Shown: positions 1 to 9,404, counted from the stretch's first letter. The stretch: 64,000 nucleotides of DNA from an uncultured Bacteroidota bacterium (GCA_903882805.1 CAIRYK010000084.1:50196-114195), one strand, 5' to 3'. The notes: a model not told the origin generated them from the letters alone. Made by a program: numbers and translations.

Positions 1-1293
1 TCTATTCAGGATTCGCCCGACAATACCGTAACTCCGATTTTCGATAGCAGAAGCTCGAACGACTCTTCTGTATTGCATGAAGTAACTATTCCTTTGCCGG
101 AAATGGAGCTGTCCTTACCGGCAGAGGTGGAAAGTATGACGCAGGTGGCAGAAGTGTTTGCAGCGCCGCCCGTAGAACCTGCGCCTGCGCCGCTGGCGCC
201 ATACAAGGTGGTGGTGGAAGAACCTGCGCCTGTAGAGATGCAAATAGAAAATGCAGTTGAAAAAAGCGCACCGTTTGTGCCAGAAGAGCTACCTGTGCCC
301 ATTGCGCCATACAAGGTACATATAGGTCCAGATGAACTACCCGCCGTCATAGTAGCAGATAACATAGCGCCAGAACCAGTGGCTATAATACCGCAAAAAG
401 TAGTATACGAGCCCTTGCCCGAACTGCTGCCTTATTCGGCCGCGGCACAAACAACGCCCTACAATGTGATAGTGAGCGCCCACGACCATGAACCTACTCC
501 GGATGACAACAAGAATGCCTGGCAGAATGTAGCATTTGGCCCTGGTATACTGATGATGGAGCTGGATAGTAGAAAGCCCGCGGAAGAGGCTATAACTACA
601 GAAACGCCCGTTGCAGCGCCTGAGCCAATAACTGAAACACAGCCCGATATCGCCGCTGTATATACTGCCCCACTTGCAGAAATTACTGAGCAGGAAGCTG
701 CGGTGATAGCTGCGCCGGAAAATGAGGTTGCAACAGAAGTGAAACAAAGCGACGTTGAGGCGACCCCGGCTGCAGAGGAAGAACAACGCACGGGTAATAA
801 AATAGCTGAGGAACAACTGATATACCCTATCTATACGGAAGATTACTTCCTGCATCAGGGTATACCTGCTTCGCCCGATATACCGGATGAAATAGACGAG
901 CTAATACAAGATGACATGACGGAGGAAGAAAAATCGCTGATGGTAGTGATGAGTTTCACCGAATGGTTGCTGCATTTTAAGAAAACCGCTCAAAAGCAGA
1001 AAGAAGAAAAGAAAGACCAGAAAGCGCTGAAAACCATGTGGCAAAAAGAAAAACTGGCTGCCGCTATGGAGGAGGAAAATGAAGAAATTCCGGAGAATGT
1101 CTTTGAAATGGCGGTCAATTCTATAACAAAAGAAGATGGGCTGGCAAGCGAGTCGCTGGCAGATATATATATAAAACAGGGAAAATACGACAAGGCAATT
1201 GAAATGTATCGCAAATTAAGTTTGCGAAATCCTAAAAAAAATGTTTACTTTGCCCGTAAAATTGAGGAAATTTTAAAGGAAAAACAATCATGA
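1..1293 (+). CDS. TPR-containing acidic Pro/Glu-rich protein (5' truncated)
   Basis: The frame is open from base 1, so the true start lies left of the window; the first in-window start-like codon is a TTG at 73, which I do not believe is the start. The visible ~430 residues are rich in Pro, Glu, Ala and Val, with degenerate repeats around the motif APYKV (PLAPYKV, PIAPYKV, then diverged IIPQKVV and TTPYNVI). A Lys/Glu-rich helical stretch follows, and the last ~45 residues form one TPR-like helix pair (SLADIYIKQGKYDKAIEMYR). No membrane segment is seen in this part. The stop codon overlaps the secG start by four bases (ATGA), so the two genes are probably translationally coupled. A TPR gene in front of secG suggests an envelope-associated adaptor role, but that is inference; the function is unknown. 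Confidence 0.75.
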   Translation, partial: SIQDSPDNTVTPIFDSRSSNDSSVLHEVTIPLPEMELSLPAEVESMTQVAEVFAAPPVEPAPAPLAPYKVVVEEPAPVEMQIENAVEKSAPFVPEELPVPIAPYKVHIGPDELPAVIVADNIAPEPVAIIPQKVVYEPLPELLPYSAAAQTTPYNVIVSAHDHEPTPDDNKNAWQNVAFGPGILMMELDSRKPAEEAITTETPVAAPEPITETQPDIAAVYTAPLAEITEQEAAVIAAPENEVATEVKQSDVEATPAAEEEQRTGNKIAEEQLIYPIYTEDYFLHQGIPASPDIPDEIDELIQDDMTEEEKSLMVVMSFTEWLLHFKKTAQKQKEEKKDQKALKTMWQKEKLAAAMEEENEEIPENVFEMAVNSITKEDGLASESLADIYIKQGKYDKAIEMYRKLSLRNPKKNVYFARKIEEILKEKQS

Positions 1294-1583
1294 TACCACT
1301 ACTCACATTACTGATCCTGTTGGCCTGCGTTATTTTGGCGTTCTTTATTCTTATACAAAACCCCAAAGGCGGCGGTCTTACTGGTAGCTTCGGAGCCATG
1401 AGCTCACAGGTTATGGGCGTAAAGCAGACTACCGATGTAATGGAAAAAGGCACCTGGACAATGATAGGCGTTATAGGCGGACTGTGCATTATTTCTGTAA
1501 TGTTTTTCAGCAAGCCAGCTGGCGCCGATAAAACAAGCAAAGCGGCTCCTTCAAAATCTGCTCCTGCTAAGAAGTCTAAATAG
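1290..1583 (+). CDS. secG: Preprotein translocase subunit SecG
   Basis: This 97-residue inner-membrane protein has the SecG layout: an N-terminal transmembrane helix (about residues 3-22), a conserved cytoplasmic segment with QNPKGGGLTGSFG, and a second transmembrane helix (about 52-72). A short Lys/Ala/Ser-rich tail follows, which is common in Bacteroidota SecG. SecG joins SecY and SecE in the translocation channel and helps SecA-driven protein export. The ATG overlaps the stop of the upstream TPR gene by four bases, and a strong terminator lies 30 bases downstream, so secG is the last gene of its transcript. Confidence 0.93.
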   Translation: MIPLLTLLILLACVILAFFILIQNPKGGGLTGSFGAMSSQVMGVKQTTDVMEKGTWTMIGVIGGLCIISVMFFSKPAGADKTSKAAPSKSAPAKKSK

Positions 1584-1613
1584 TACTGTTTAGTTGCATA
1601 TAAAGTTAATTTT

Positions 1614-1650
1614 ACATCCTGTTCCCGCAACAGGATGTTATTTTTTTTGT
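1614..1650 (+). terminator. Rho-independent terminator after secG
   Basis: A perfect 10-bp stem (ACATCCTGTT at 1614-1623 with AACAGGATGT at 1629-1638) closes a 5-base loop and is followed by TA and a run of eight T. It sits just behind the secG stop and should end the TPR-secG transcript. Confidence 0.9.
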
Positions 1651-1774
1651 CCCTACCCTGCCTAATAAGAAAGTACAGCGCTGAGCATGCCGAAAGCCAA
1701 GGTCTGAAAAGTAGGTTATGGGCGCTTATCGCTACAACTTGTTTGTAAGCTAATAGAAGACGTACAAGGAGGCA

Positions 1775-2656
1775 TTAATTTAATTTAAACCGAATAGGGA
1801 GCGTGAAGAACACTTTCACAGGTTTATCATCTTGAATGCCCGGTTTCCAGTCAGGAAATTTCCTGACAACCCGGAGCGCTTCGGCGTCCAACTCGTCCGA
1901 CACATGATTAGTCACCACTGCATCACGTATTTCACCTTCCTCGGTCACTACAAATTTTACCATTACCCGCCCCTCGATGTTATTTTTTGCTGCGCTTGCC
2001 GGATACCTAAGGTTTTTGCTTAGAAACTTGCCCAGGTCATATCCAGAATAAGGCATTTTCTCGAAGGTAGTAAAAGATATTTCCTTACCGGTTGGGCTGT
2101 AACAATGACCTTCAATTATGTTGTCTTTTTCGATGGTTTTGTCGGGTGCATTAGGCGCAGGGACCTGATCAAACCGATGTTTTTCCGTTCTTTTTAGTTC
2201 GCCGGTAGCATAATAGCTTTTTAGTTCGCTGATATGACTGACCGAATCGAACTTGCTTGTATACCAAATTGGCGATGATGGCAGGTCGTAAAAATGCTCC
2301 CACGTTCCTGTTTTTTTATTGTTGTGGTAACTGCCCTTCGAACTCATCCTACCATTTTCCAAATAATATACAAAAGGACCTTGTCTATCGAGCGAGTCGG
2401 GATTGGTGCAATGTCCGCTACGCTCCAGCTGATTGTTCTTGACGTAGTAGTAGTCTATTTTGTAATAATTATCATTTTCCTTTTTACAAAGGATGTAATA
2501 AAACGCAGCTTCACGCTTGGCGAAATTGCCATTTGCATCGCAAAATAGAGTATCTACATTTGTAGTCGGCATTGGCGCAGCGGCTGCACGTGCGGCGGTA
2601 ACAGACAAGCAAAATGCAGCAAGCGCTACAGATAGAAATGGCTTCATAAAATTCAC
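1775..2656 (-). CDS. Periplasmic protein with MORN-like repeats and TonB C-terminal domain
   Basis: 293 residues. A cleavable signal peptide is visible (MKPFLSVALAAFCLSVTAARA), so the start at 2656 or at the Met three codons later is sound. The middle (about 90-160) has MORN-type motifs such as NGRMSSKGSYHNNKKTGTWEHFYD-like text, with G-x-W and Y-x-x-G patterns. The last ~85 residues are a TonB C-terminal domain: YPASAAKNNIEGRVMVKFVV, then a conserved DAEALRVVRKFPDWKPG and the final strand. Unlike true TonB it has no N-terminal anchor plus Pro-rich arm; it looks soluble and exported. In Bacteroidota such proteins are usually called energy transducer TonB, but coupling to ExbBD is not evident here. 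No operon partner: neighbours on both sides run away from it. Confidence 0.8.
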   Translation of the reverse strand: MNFMKPFLSVALAAFCLSVTAARAAAAPMPTTNVDTLFCDANGNFAKREAAFYYILCKKENDNYYKIDYYYVKNNQLERSGHCTNPDSLDRQGPFVYYLENGRMSSKGSYHNNKKTGTWEHFYDLPSSPIWYTSKFDSVSHISELKSYYATGELKRTEKHRFDQVPAPNAPDKTIEKDNIIEGHCYSPTGKEISFTTFEKMPYSGYDLGKFLSKNLRYPASAAKNNIEGRVMVKFVVTEEGEIRDAVVTNHVSDELDAEALRVVRKFPDWKPGIQDDKPVKVFFTLPIRFKLN

Positions 2657-3017
2657 TTGGTTAGAAACAGGATGTTTATCCTGCTAAGGTAGTGATAGGC
2701 CAGTAATAAGTTATTTTCGTTACCATTATTGTTAATTAATTTACATAAGCAATAGTATTTTAGTGTTTCGTCAACCTAGCGCTTACTACCATTGTCATAT
2801 CAATTTATTACAAGTTCGCTAATGACACCTTCTTTTTTGTAAACTTTAACGACAGAACAACTTTGGGTATCACAGCGCCTGTTCGCTTAATTCGAGTTTA
2901 ATTGCTACATTTAACCTTCAATCCGTAATAGGATTGCAAATGGAGGCGGTCGCAAGTGTGTAGACGCCTACCGCAAAAGGCATATAACTTTATCCTACTT
3001 AGAAACAGAAAAACATT
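2657..3017. other. Intergenic region between divergent genes
   Basis: 361 AT-rich bases between the TonB-like gene (leftward) and the DUF695 gene (rightward). It must hold both promoters, but I see no full TAnnTTTG element, no strong hairpin and no plausible small gene. Confidence 0.5.
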
Positions 3018-3515
3018 ATGGCGTCATTCTTTTCCGCATTATTTAACCGCAGCGAGAAAAAAGCAGAACCAGAAACAAGGTCAGGGCTTTACCCGCGCGA
3101 TAGTTTTTCGCTACTGCAGTCTGAAAGAGATGGAAGGGCGGTAGTGGGCACTATAAATAAAGCCTATGCTACCTACGACCGGAAAAATCAGTTTCCGTGG
3201 TTGCTGCATATAGAGGTGAAACTGGAGCCGGCTTATGTGCAGGAAAATGGTCTGCCCAATGATGCCGAAAACGAAGTGGCCAACGATTTTGAAGAGTACC
3301 TGATGTCGGAAATAAAAAAGCGCACCACCGCTCACTATATTGGACATGTGTTTTTCGATGGCTACCTCGATATATACATATACCTCCCCGAACCAAAAGT
3401 GATACACGAATACCTTCAAACACAGATAAATAAAGAGGGATTAATCCGTGGGTTTGGCTACGAGATAAACGAAGACCCTACATGGCGCGGGGTTGAAATG
3501 TTTTTCGATCGCTAA
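3018..3515 (+). CDS. DUF695 family protein
   Basis: 165 residues, no signal peptide and no membrane segment, so probably cytoplasmic. The layout fits DUF695: DGRAVVGTINKAYATYDRKN near residues 40-60, PWLLHIEVKLEP in the first conserved strand, the NGLPNDAENEVANDFEE stretch (about 77-95), and a C-terminal GFGYEINEDPTWRGVEMFF. DUF695 proteins have no established biochemical role; some are fused to ribonuclease-inhibitor RraB-like domains, which is only a weak hint. An in-frame ATG at 3018 directly precedes the conserved part. The downstream cytochrome peroxidase gene is convergent and ends 15 bases away. Confidence 0.8.
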   Translation: MASFFSALFNRSEKKAEPETRSGLYPRDSFSLLQSERDGRAVVGTINKAYATYDRKNQFPWLLHIEVKLEPAYVQENGLPNDAENEVANDFEEYLMSEIKKRTTAHYIGHVFFDGYLDIYIYLPEPKVIHEYLQTQINKEGLIRGFGYEINEDPTWRGVEMFFDR

Positions 3516-3530
3516 GCGCGTTTATTCCGT

Positions 3531-4562
3531 TTATTCCCGATATCGCTTGTCTGTCAGAAATACGTCGTCGGTAAGGGTTTTAAGGAAAGCAATCAGGTTT
3601 GTTTTGTCTTGTTCGCTGAGCGCTATCGGCGTTTTATATTCCTTTGCCAATGTAGGCCCGTCTGTTATACCGGTCACGTAATGGTCTACAGCCTGCCGCA
3701 GGGTACGAAACCGACCGTCGTGCATATAGGGGTAGCTCATGCCTACATTGCGCAGCGATGGTGTTTTAAACTTTAGCGAGTCGCCGCAGTTTCCCGTAAT
3801 CGTCATTCTACCAAAATCTTTTATATCTGCATCCAGCGTTAGTCCGGTATTTTTATAACTATAGTCCGTAAACAGCGGTTCGGGATGGCACGATGCGCAG
3901 TTTTTGCGAAACAACTGTAGCCCGTTTTTTTCTTCCGCAGTAAAATCACCGCCTGTTTCGCCGCGAATATATTTGTCGTACTTCGAGTTGTACGATTCCA
4001 GCATTGCCAAAAACTGCGCCATTGCTTTAAGTACCCGTTGACCGGTTACTGCGCTGTCGCCAAACGCGGCAAAGAAACGCGCCTTGTATCCGGCGGCGGT
4101 ATCCAGTTTCCGCACAATTTCGGCCAGCGTTGTGCCCATTTCTGCGCTGTTGGTTATCGGCCCCAGCGGTTGCACCTCCAGATTGTTGATGCCGCCATCC
4201 CACATAAACGAGGGATTCCATGCCAGGTTAAAAATAGTCATAGAGTTACGCCGCCCCTTCATACCGTTAATACCATGACTTAGCCCGTGGTCTACGTGCG
4301 TAAATGCCGACCATTGCGTATGGCAGCTGGCACATGAGATAGAGCCGTCGGCCGAAAGTAGCGGATCGTAAAACAGCTTGCGACCGAGGTAGAACCCCGA
4401 TTCGGTCAGTTTATTTTTCGCAAAATTATATATAGGCTTAGGCCATCCCTTTGGCCGCACAAACCGTATGGTTTCCTCCTTAGGACCAAAACTCAATGAT
4501 GCCGCAATAACCGAAAAGGCAACAACTACAGGAAATAGATATTTGAGTAAAGCCGTTTTCAA
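3531..4562 (-). CDS. Di-haem cytochrome c peroxidase (MauG/CcpA family)
   Basis: 343 residues with an N-terminal signal or anchor segment (about residues 8-25). Two c-type haem attachment sites are visible: CASCH at 77-81 and CASCH at 222-226. The family motifs FYDPLLSADGSISC before the first haem, FNLAWNPSFMWDGG (about 111-124) and YPYMHDGRFRTLRQAVDHY near the C terminus are all present. These periplasmic enzymes reduce hydrogen peroxide with electrons from small cytochromes, or act as MauG-like oxidases; the sequence alone does not decide. The gene stands alone; in related bacteria this family often travels with MbnP-like proteins, and one such gene occurs here at 37342, though far away. 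Confidence 0.92.
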   Translation of the reverse strand: MKTALLKYLFPVVVAFSVIAASLSFGPKEETIRFVRPKGWPKPIYNFAKNKLTESGFYLGRKLFYDPLLSADGSISCASCHTQWSAFTHVDHGLSHGINGMKGRRNSMTIFNLAWNPSFMWDGGINNLEVQPLGPITNSAEMGTTLAEIVRKLDTAAGYKARFFAAFGDSAVTGQRVLKAMAQFLAMLESYNSKYDKYIRGETGGDFTAEEKNGLQLFRKNCASCHPEPLFTDYSYKNTGLTLDADIKDFGRMTITGNCGDSLKFKTPSLRNVGMSYPYMHDGRFRTLRQAVDHYVTGITDGPTLAKEYKTPIALSEQDKTNLIAFLKTLTDDVFLTDKRYRE

Positions 4563-4618
4563 CTATAATGAAATATGGCTGATGAAAGTACGCAATAAAC
4601 GCTACCATGCAAAACCCG

Positions 4619-5896
4619 TTAGGCCGCCGGTTTCAGCGGATTGCGCAATTTCCACTGCGCATCTTCGAGCGATGAAAAATAACAAACAAACCATTTTACT
4701 GCAAAGTCGGGCAGGTTGGCCAGTTTAATGATATAGTCGAGCGGCTTGGGTTGCGCGCCCAGGCTGGCCTTGGCATCAAAAGAGGTGCGACCCAGTTTCA
4801 GTTTCGTTTTCTGCAGCGTTATAGCTTTTTCCAGTCCGGTAAAAAGCAAATTAAAGTACAAACTATAGTCTCTGTTCAACTCCTGTTCGTAGCCCACATA
4901 ATGAATATCGTAGGCTTCGCCGCTAATGAATGCGCTATAAAATGCCACCAGCTTATCGCCCTTAAAAAAACCTATAACTTCAAACTTGTCCTGATACAGT
5001 TTTTTGAGCATGGTAAAATAATCGGGACCGCAATTAGTAAGCGTAAACGACTGCGTATTGACGAGCGATGCAAACAAAAGGTGCATATCGTTTTTTTGCT
5101 CTTCGAGCATAGCGGCACCTATAGGCTTTATGGTCAGTTCATTGCGCAGCGCCAGCGCTTTGTTTGCGCGCGTTTTGTATTTGCGCGACAGCGCAGCCGT
5201 GTAGTCGTTAAGTTTAGTCCACCGGGCATCAAGCTGCATTTCCATCACAGAGTCTGTCCATGGTGTTTTATAGCCTGTTTCGGCCAGTTGCTGCCTGCCT
5301 TTCGTCGCTGTCTCCATGTCTTTAATAATCAGCGCTGTGGCGTTTTCTTCGTCGGCTATCTTTTCACCTACAGCGGCTATTGCTTCAAGGGCTTCGTCGG
5401 CTGTCATTAGTGTCGCGTCGTAGCAATAACTAGGCGTTTCGGTGCGTATGGCATTGCCGCATATCAGCGCCTTGGCCTTTTTCAGATCGAGAAAGAAACG
5501 AAAAATGCCGCGAACAAATTTCTTGTTTTGCGACAGATTGAAATTTTGCGAGGTAAGGGTAAACAACTGAAAGTAAACAAACAGTGCAGGTCGGTTGTTT
5601 TTATGGATAATAGCATACCTGAAGGTTGCCCCGGGCAGGCTTTGCTCTATAGCGTGCAGATAAGGATAAGAAAGCTCCAAAGCGTTGTGCTCATTAAGCT
5701 GTTCGAGGTCTGACTTAATGTCTGCAACTTTCTGTTTAATAATAATGTCGAAAGCAGATTTTTCCTCGGCGTTTTTAACAAAGACTTTCCGAAGCACGTT
5801 TGATAACAAACAGCCATCGTAACTATATCCCTGCTCATAAAACCCCAGATTATTGTGGTTGTTCATACCTGCTTCTTTCACCCAAAAATAAGGCAA
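4619..5896 (-). CDS. GNAT-like acyltransferase
   Basis: 425 residues, soluble. The C-terminal half resembles the GNAT fold of BioF2/FemAB-type acyltransferases: a strand with VIGFFKGDKLVAFYSAFISG (about 300-320), the following IHYVGYEQELNRDYSLYFNLLFTGLEKAI stretch that would hold the acyl-CoA loop and helix, and KLKLGRTSFDAKASLGAQP. The N-terminal half has no recognised motif. Substrate unknown; similar proteins in Bacteroidota are annotated as GNAT family acetyltransferases. A second possible start lies 10 codons in (ATG at 5866, MNNHNN), and the sequence does not decide between the two. It is followed by the cytochrome peroxidase gene after about 57 bases, so co-transcription is possible. 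Confidence 0.7.
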   Translation of the reverse strand: MPYFWVKEAGMNNHNNLGFYEQGYSYDGCLLSNVLRKVFVKNAEEKSAFDIIIKQKVADIKSDLEQLNEHNALELSYPYLHAIEQSLPGATFRYAIIHKNNRPALFVYFQLFTLTSQNFNLSQNKKFVRGIFRFFLDLKKAKALICGNAIRTETPSYCYDATLMTADEALEAIAAVGEKIADEENATALIIKDMETATKGRQQLAETGYKTPWTDSVMEMQLDARWTKLNDYTAALSRKYKTRANKALALRNELTIKPIGAAMLEEQKNDMHLLFASLVNTQSFTLTNCGPDYFTMLKKLYQDKFEVIGFFKGDKLVAFYSAFISGEAYDIHYVGYEQELNRDYSLYFNLLFTGLEKAITLQKTKLKLGRTSFDAKASLGAQPKPLDYIIKLANLPDFAVKWFVCYFSSLEDAQWKLRNPLKPAA

Positions 5897-6148
5897 AATA
5901 CATAGGGTGCGACTATACGCCTATATTTAACTTACCAACAACTAATGCCCTATGCATCCAATAAAAATGCACTGTAAAATGCTGAATGTATTGCTGTATT
6001 GCTCAACCACACCACCCTATTTTTTTGAAAACGTATTATTTCCCTGTAATTTGAATAATTTTGATGAAATTCCGTTAAAGGAACAGACAAAGCAACAGTA
6101 CGGTTCGTGATTCATCTTAATGCCCGTGTGTTATTTGCTTACCATATT

Positions 6149-6733
6149 ATGAGTACCATGCGCTATTTTTCTTTTGTTGTAATAATGCTGGGCGTTGGCG
6201 CGCTTACGTTGTTTTCGTGCGCAAAATGGAAGGACCCTGCGCCCATTACCGACCCTCGCCTGACCAATCCTTACTGCAACGATCCGGATGCGGTGAACTA
6301 TAACCGTGGCTTTCCGGGAAAACCGGATAATTCCATTTGTTTTTACCCTACTGATTTATTTAAGGGTGTGTACCTGTTTAAAGATTCTGTTTATCGCGAC
6401 ACCTTGTTTATTTCGGCCGATTCGTTTTACCTGACAATAGAACCTCAGCAAAACTCGCACACTAAAATGCTGGTGTCGGGTATGTGTCGGGGCGGCGACC
6501 CGCTGATAATGACAGCAGGAGCTTCATTTATCGCAACGCTCGATACCACTATCGGCGATACCACCACACTCAATTTAGGTCAGTTTTTGTGCCGCAGCGC
6601 CGACACAATAGCCGGCACCATCACCAAGCCAGTTACAGACACCAATATCCAGTTCCCAACGTTGCTGATCAATTTTAAGGTAGCCAGCGACACTGGCGTA
6701 ACTACCCATATAGGTAAAGCAAAAAAGCAATAG
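6149..6733 (+). CDS. Hypothetical lipoprotein
   Basis: I start the gene at the ATG at 6149 and not at the GTG at 6107, because the lipoprotein signal (MRYFSFVVIMLGVGALTLFSC) then lies at the N terminus; an ATG nine bases further is equally possible. The lipobox LFSC predicts Cys anchoring to the envelope. The mature protein (~170 residues) begins AKWKDPAPITDPRLTNPYCNDPDAVNYN-like, which resembles the Cys- and Asn-rich openings found in extracellular Bacteroidota proteins, then has beta-strand-like text with many Thr and Asp. No known domain recognised. It ends nine bases before riboflavin synthase and may share its transcript. Confidence 0.75.
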   Translation: MSTMRYFSFVVIMLGVGALTLFSCAKWKDPAPITDPRLTNPYCNDPDAVNYNRGFPGKPDNSICFYPTDLFKGVYLFKDSVYRDTLFISADSFYLTIEPQQNSHTKMLVSGMCRGGDPLIMTAGASFIATLDTTIGDTTTLNLGQFLCRSADTIAGTITKPVTDTNIQFPTLLINFKVASDTGVTTHIGKAKKQ

Positions 6734-6742
6734 TTTTGCGGC

Positions 6743-7348
6743 ATGTTTACAGGCATTATTGAGACTATGGCTACCATAGCAGGGGTGGATAGGGAAGGTA
6801 CAAATGTGCATTTTCATATGGATAGCGCATTGACGCCAGAGTTATCTGTAGACCAAAGTCTTGCACATAATGGCGTATGCCTTACCGTGGTGGCTGTAGA
6901 AGGTAACAGGTATACGGTAACAGCTGTAGAAGAAACGCTAAAAAAAACCAATCTGGGCTCCTGGACTCCCGGCTATAAAGTAAATCTGGAACGCGCGCTA
7001 CAACTCGGCGACCGGCTCGACGGCCATTTTGTGCAGGGGCATGTAGACGCCACTGCCACATGTATAGAAAAACAAACGCTGGAAGGTAGCTGGTTGTATC
7101 GTTTTCGTTTTCCGGCTGGTTTTGCCGCATTGGTTATCGAGAAGGGCTCAATTTGCATTAATGGCGTCAGCCTTACAGTATTCAATGTAGGCGCAGACGA
7201 ATTTACTGTAACCATCATACCATATACCTACAACCATACCAACTTTCATGCACTGGAGGAAGGCCATGTGGTGAATATAGAGTTTGATGCACTGGGCAAG
7301 TACATACTACGTAATATAGAAGTTAGCGGGGGTATTGTAGCCCAGTAA
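6743..7348 (+). CDS. ribE: Riboflavin synthase, alpha subunit
   Basis: 201 residues, the normal length. It catalyses dismutation of two 6,7-dimethyl-8-ribityllumazine molecules to riboflavin. The two tandem lumazine-binding barrels are visible: the N-terminal MFTGIIETMATI opening with the SLAHNGVCLTVV signature, and the repeat starting near residue 98 with GHFVQGHVDATATC followed by KGSICINGVSLTVFNV. The helix at the C terminus ends the protein. The stop codon abuts the stop of convergent cutC with no spacer. Other rib genes are not nearby. Confidence 0.96.
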   Translation: MFTGIIETMATIAGVDREGTNVHFHMDSALTPELSVDQSLAHNGVCLTVVAVEGNRYTVTAVEETLKKTNLGSWTPGYKVNLERALQLGDRLDGHFVQGHVDATATCIEKQTLEGSWLYRFRFPAGFAALVIEKGSICINGVSLTVFNVGADEFTVTIIPYTYNHTNFHALEEGHVVNIEFDALGKYILRNIEVSGGIVAQ

Positions 7349-8032
7349 TCAGCCGCCTATAGTTTTCGTAATGCTCACGATGCTTCTTGCTTCGTCGAGA
7401 TCTGCAATCTGTCCCGATGCCCGCGACACTATGCAGGAGCTGTGGTATTCTTGAGCGTTTGTCTGGGAAATCAATTCACTAATATTGGTCGATCGCACGC
7501 CGCCGCCCGGCATTATAATAATGCGCCCTGCAGCCTGCGCTATCAGTTGGCGCAGTACTTCGGCTCCCTCAATTGCTGTTTTGGCTAGGCCAGATGTCAG
7601 GATGCGTGTGCAGCCGGCGGCTATTACTGCTTCCAGCGCTTCGGCTGCGTCGGGCGAGCCATCAAAAACTTTATGGCAGGTTACCTGCATAGGGTAAGCC
7701 CATTCCACCAGGCGTTTTAGCTGTTCTGTAGCAATTCTGCCATCTACATTTTGCATACCCGTGGCTATGCCGGGACAACCCATTTCCCTACACAGCAGTA
7801 TGTCGCGTTTCATAATATCCAGTTCGTCGGCATCGTAAATAAAATTCCCGCCGCGAGGCCGAATCATAGGGAATATAGGAATATTAATGTGTTGCAGCGC
7901 AAATTGTATGGCGCCAAGGCTGGGCGTTACGCCTCCCTGCAACGGATCGAAACAAAACTCTATGCGTCCGGCTCCCGCCTGCTCTGCTATGCGGCAAGAT
8001 TGAATATTGAATGCGCAAACTTCTAAAACCAA
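7349..8032 (-). CDS. cutC: Copper homeostasis protein CutC
   Basis: 227 residues with the CutC TIM-barrel signatures: the opening LEVCAFNIQSCRIAEQAGAG with RIEFCFDPLQGGVTPS, then PIFPMIRPRGGNF, the CHKVFDGSPDAAEALEA stretch, TRILTSG and the phosphate-binding-like IIIMPGGGVRSTNI near the C terminus. CutC is a cytoplasmic protein linked to copper tolerance, but its biochemical activity is not settled. It is convergent with ribE, and its start lies about 60 bases beyond the stop of the glycosylasparaginase gene, so the two may be one leftward unit. Confidence 0.94.
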   Translation of the reverse strand: MVLEVCAFNIQSCRIAEQAGAGRIEFCFDPLQGGVTPSLGAIQFALQHINIPIFPMIRPRGGNFIYDADELDIMKRDILLCREMGCPGIATGMQNVDGRIATEQLKRLVEWAYPMQVTCHKVFDGSPDAAEALEAVIAAGCTRILTSGLAKTAIEGAEVLRQLIAQAAGRIIIMPGGGVRSTNISELISQTNAQEYHSSCIVSRASGQIADLDEARSIVSITKTIGG

Positions 8033-8092
8033 GGCTCTGAGTATTTTGTGTGTAAAAATGTAGCGCTCTGCCCTGCCAGCTTAGGGGGCACG

Positions 8093-9121
8093 TTAAAACA
8101 GTGATTTTGAATCGTACACGGTATCTACTGCCCCATTGCGCACGGCATAGGTAAAACCCTTTTGCAGGGCATATGCGCCAAATTCGCCATGCTTGTTCAG
8201 CGCCAGGAAGCCGACCTGTACATCTTTTGCCATGTTAGGGTTTTTAGCAACAATACGCTGCACCGCTTTTTTGCAGGCCTCTTCCGGCGAGTGCCCTCGC
8301 CGCATCAGCTCAACAACAAGGTGGCTGCCTACTATCCTTATCACTTCTTCTCCCACACCGCTGCTGGTAGCTGCGCCAATCTCGTTATCTACATACAACC
8401 CTGCGCCTATTATGGGCGAGTCGCCTATGCGGCCGCGTAGTTTGTAAGCCATACCGCTTGTGGTGCAGGCGCCGCTCAGGTTGCCTTTTTTGTCCATGGC
8501 CAGCATACCTATGGTGTCGTGGTTACGGGCATCGCCTGGCCGGCTATTGGGTAGTTTCAGGTTTTCAATATTGTTATGCGGCTTATATTTGGCTGTTTTT
8601 AGCCATTCTTTCCATTCCTTCAGGCTTTCGGCGGTTAGCAAGTTGGCTTTTTTCATACCATTGGCCAGCGCCAATTGTTGTGCGCCTTCGCCCGCCAGCA
8701 TCACATGCGGCGTTTTTTCCATCACCAGTCGGGCTACAGATATGGCATGCACTATCTCTTCCAGGCAGGCGACAGCGCCGCAGCGGGCATCTTCGTCCAT
8801 AATACAGGCGTCGAGCGTTACGTGGCCGTCGCGGTCGGGCCGGCCGCCCAGTCCCACCGATTGGTTTTTGGGGTCGGCTTCAGGTACTTTTACGCCAGCT
8901 TCTACAGCATCGAGGGCTCGCTCGCCTTTTGTTAGCAGTTTCCACGCCGCCGCATTAGCTTCCTGCCCAAAATCCCAGGTGGAAATAACAACAGGCGCAT
9001 CTTTTTTTGTGTCGTAAGTTCTATCTTTTAGTTCGTCGGTTTGCGCCAGCACATTCTTTCCGGCAAGCAAAGCTGCAGAAGACAATAAGGTTAATTTTAC
9101 AAAATTTCTGCGATCAGACAT
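8093..9121 (-). CDS. N4-(beta-N-acetylglucosaminyl)-L-asparaginase
   Basis: 342 residues, an Ntn-hydrolase of the T2 family that cleaves the GlcNAc-Asn bond of N-glycoproteins. The autoprocessing site HDTIGM lies at residues 201-206 with Thr203 as the expected nucleophile freed by self-cleavage; GGRPDRDGHVTLDAC near 92-106 and GRIGDSPIIGAGLYVDNEIG downstream are further family blocks. The N terminus (MSDRRNFVKLTLLSSAALLA) has a twin-arginine-like RRNFVK motif before a hydrophobic segment, so export, perhaps by Tat, is likely. It may help use glycopeptides as nutrients. Confidence 0.93.
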   Translation of the reverse strand: MSDRRNFVKLTLLSSAALLAGKNVLAQTDELKDRTYDTKKDAPVVISTWDFGQEANAAAWKLLTKGERALDAVEAGVKVPEADPKNQSVGLGGRPDRDGHVTLDACIMDEDARCGAVACLEEIVHAISVARLVMEKTPHVMLAGEGAQQLALANGMKKANLLTAESLKEWKEWLKTAKYKPHNNIENLKLPNSRPGDARNHDTIGMLAMDKKGNLSGACTTSGMAYKLRGRIGDSPIIGAGLYVDNEIGAATSSGVGEEVIRIVGSHLVVELMRRGHSPEEACKKAVQRIVAKNPNMAKDVQVGFLALNKHGEFGAYALQKGFTYAVRNGAVDTVYDSKSLF

Positions 9122-9404
9122 TGGTAAATTACATTGAAACTACAAGGTAAAGATTTAGGAATAAATTGCCCTGTTTTACCTATTAATTTGTACGAAAATC
9201 ACCCGATATCTATCAATTTAACGCTCAACCATATATGTATATCCTTATTTTCCAGTTCTTTTTTTTCAATAGTTTAGTTTTGGAGTCGGCAATAGTTTAA
9301 TGCTAACGCCATAGAGTTTTGCTCAGCGGTAAAGCGTATCTACCAGAACCGAGCCCACAGTTATCATATTTTCTTTGTATCTTTACTTTTTGGATAAATA
9401 TAAT

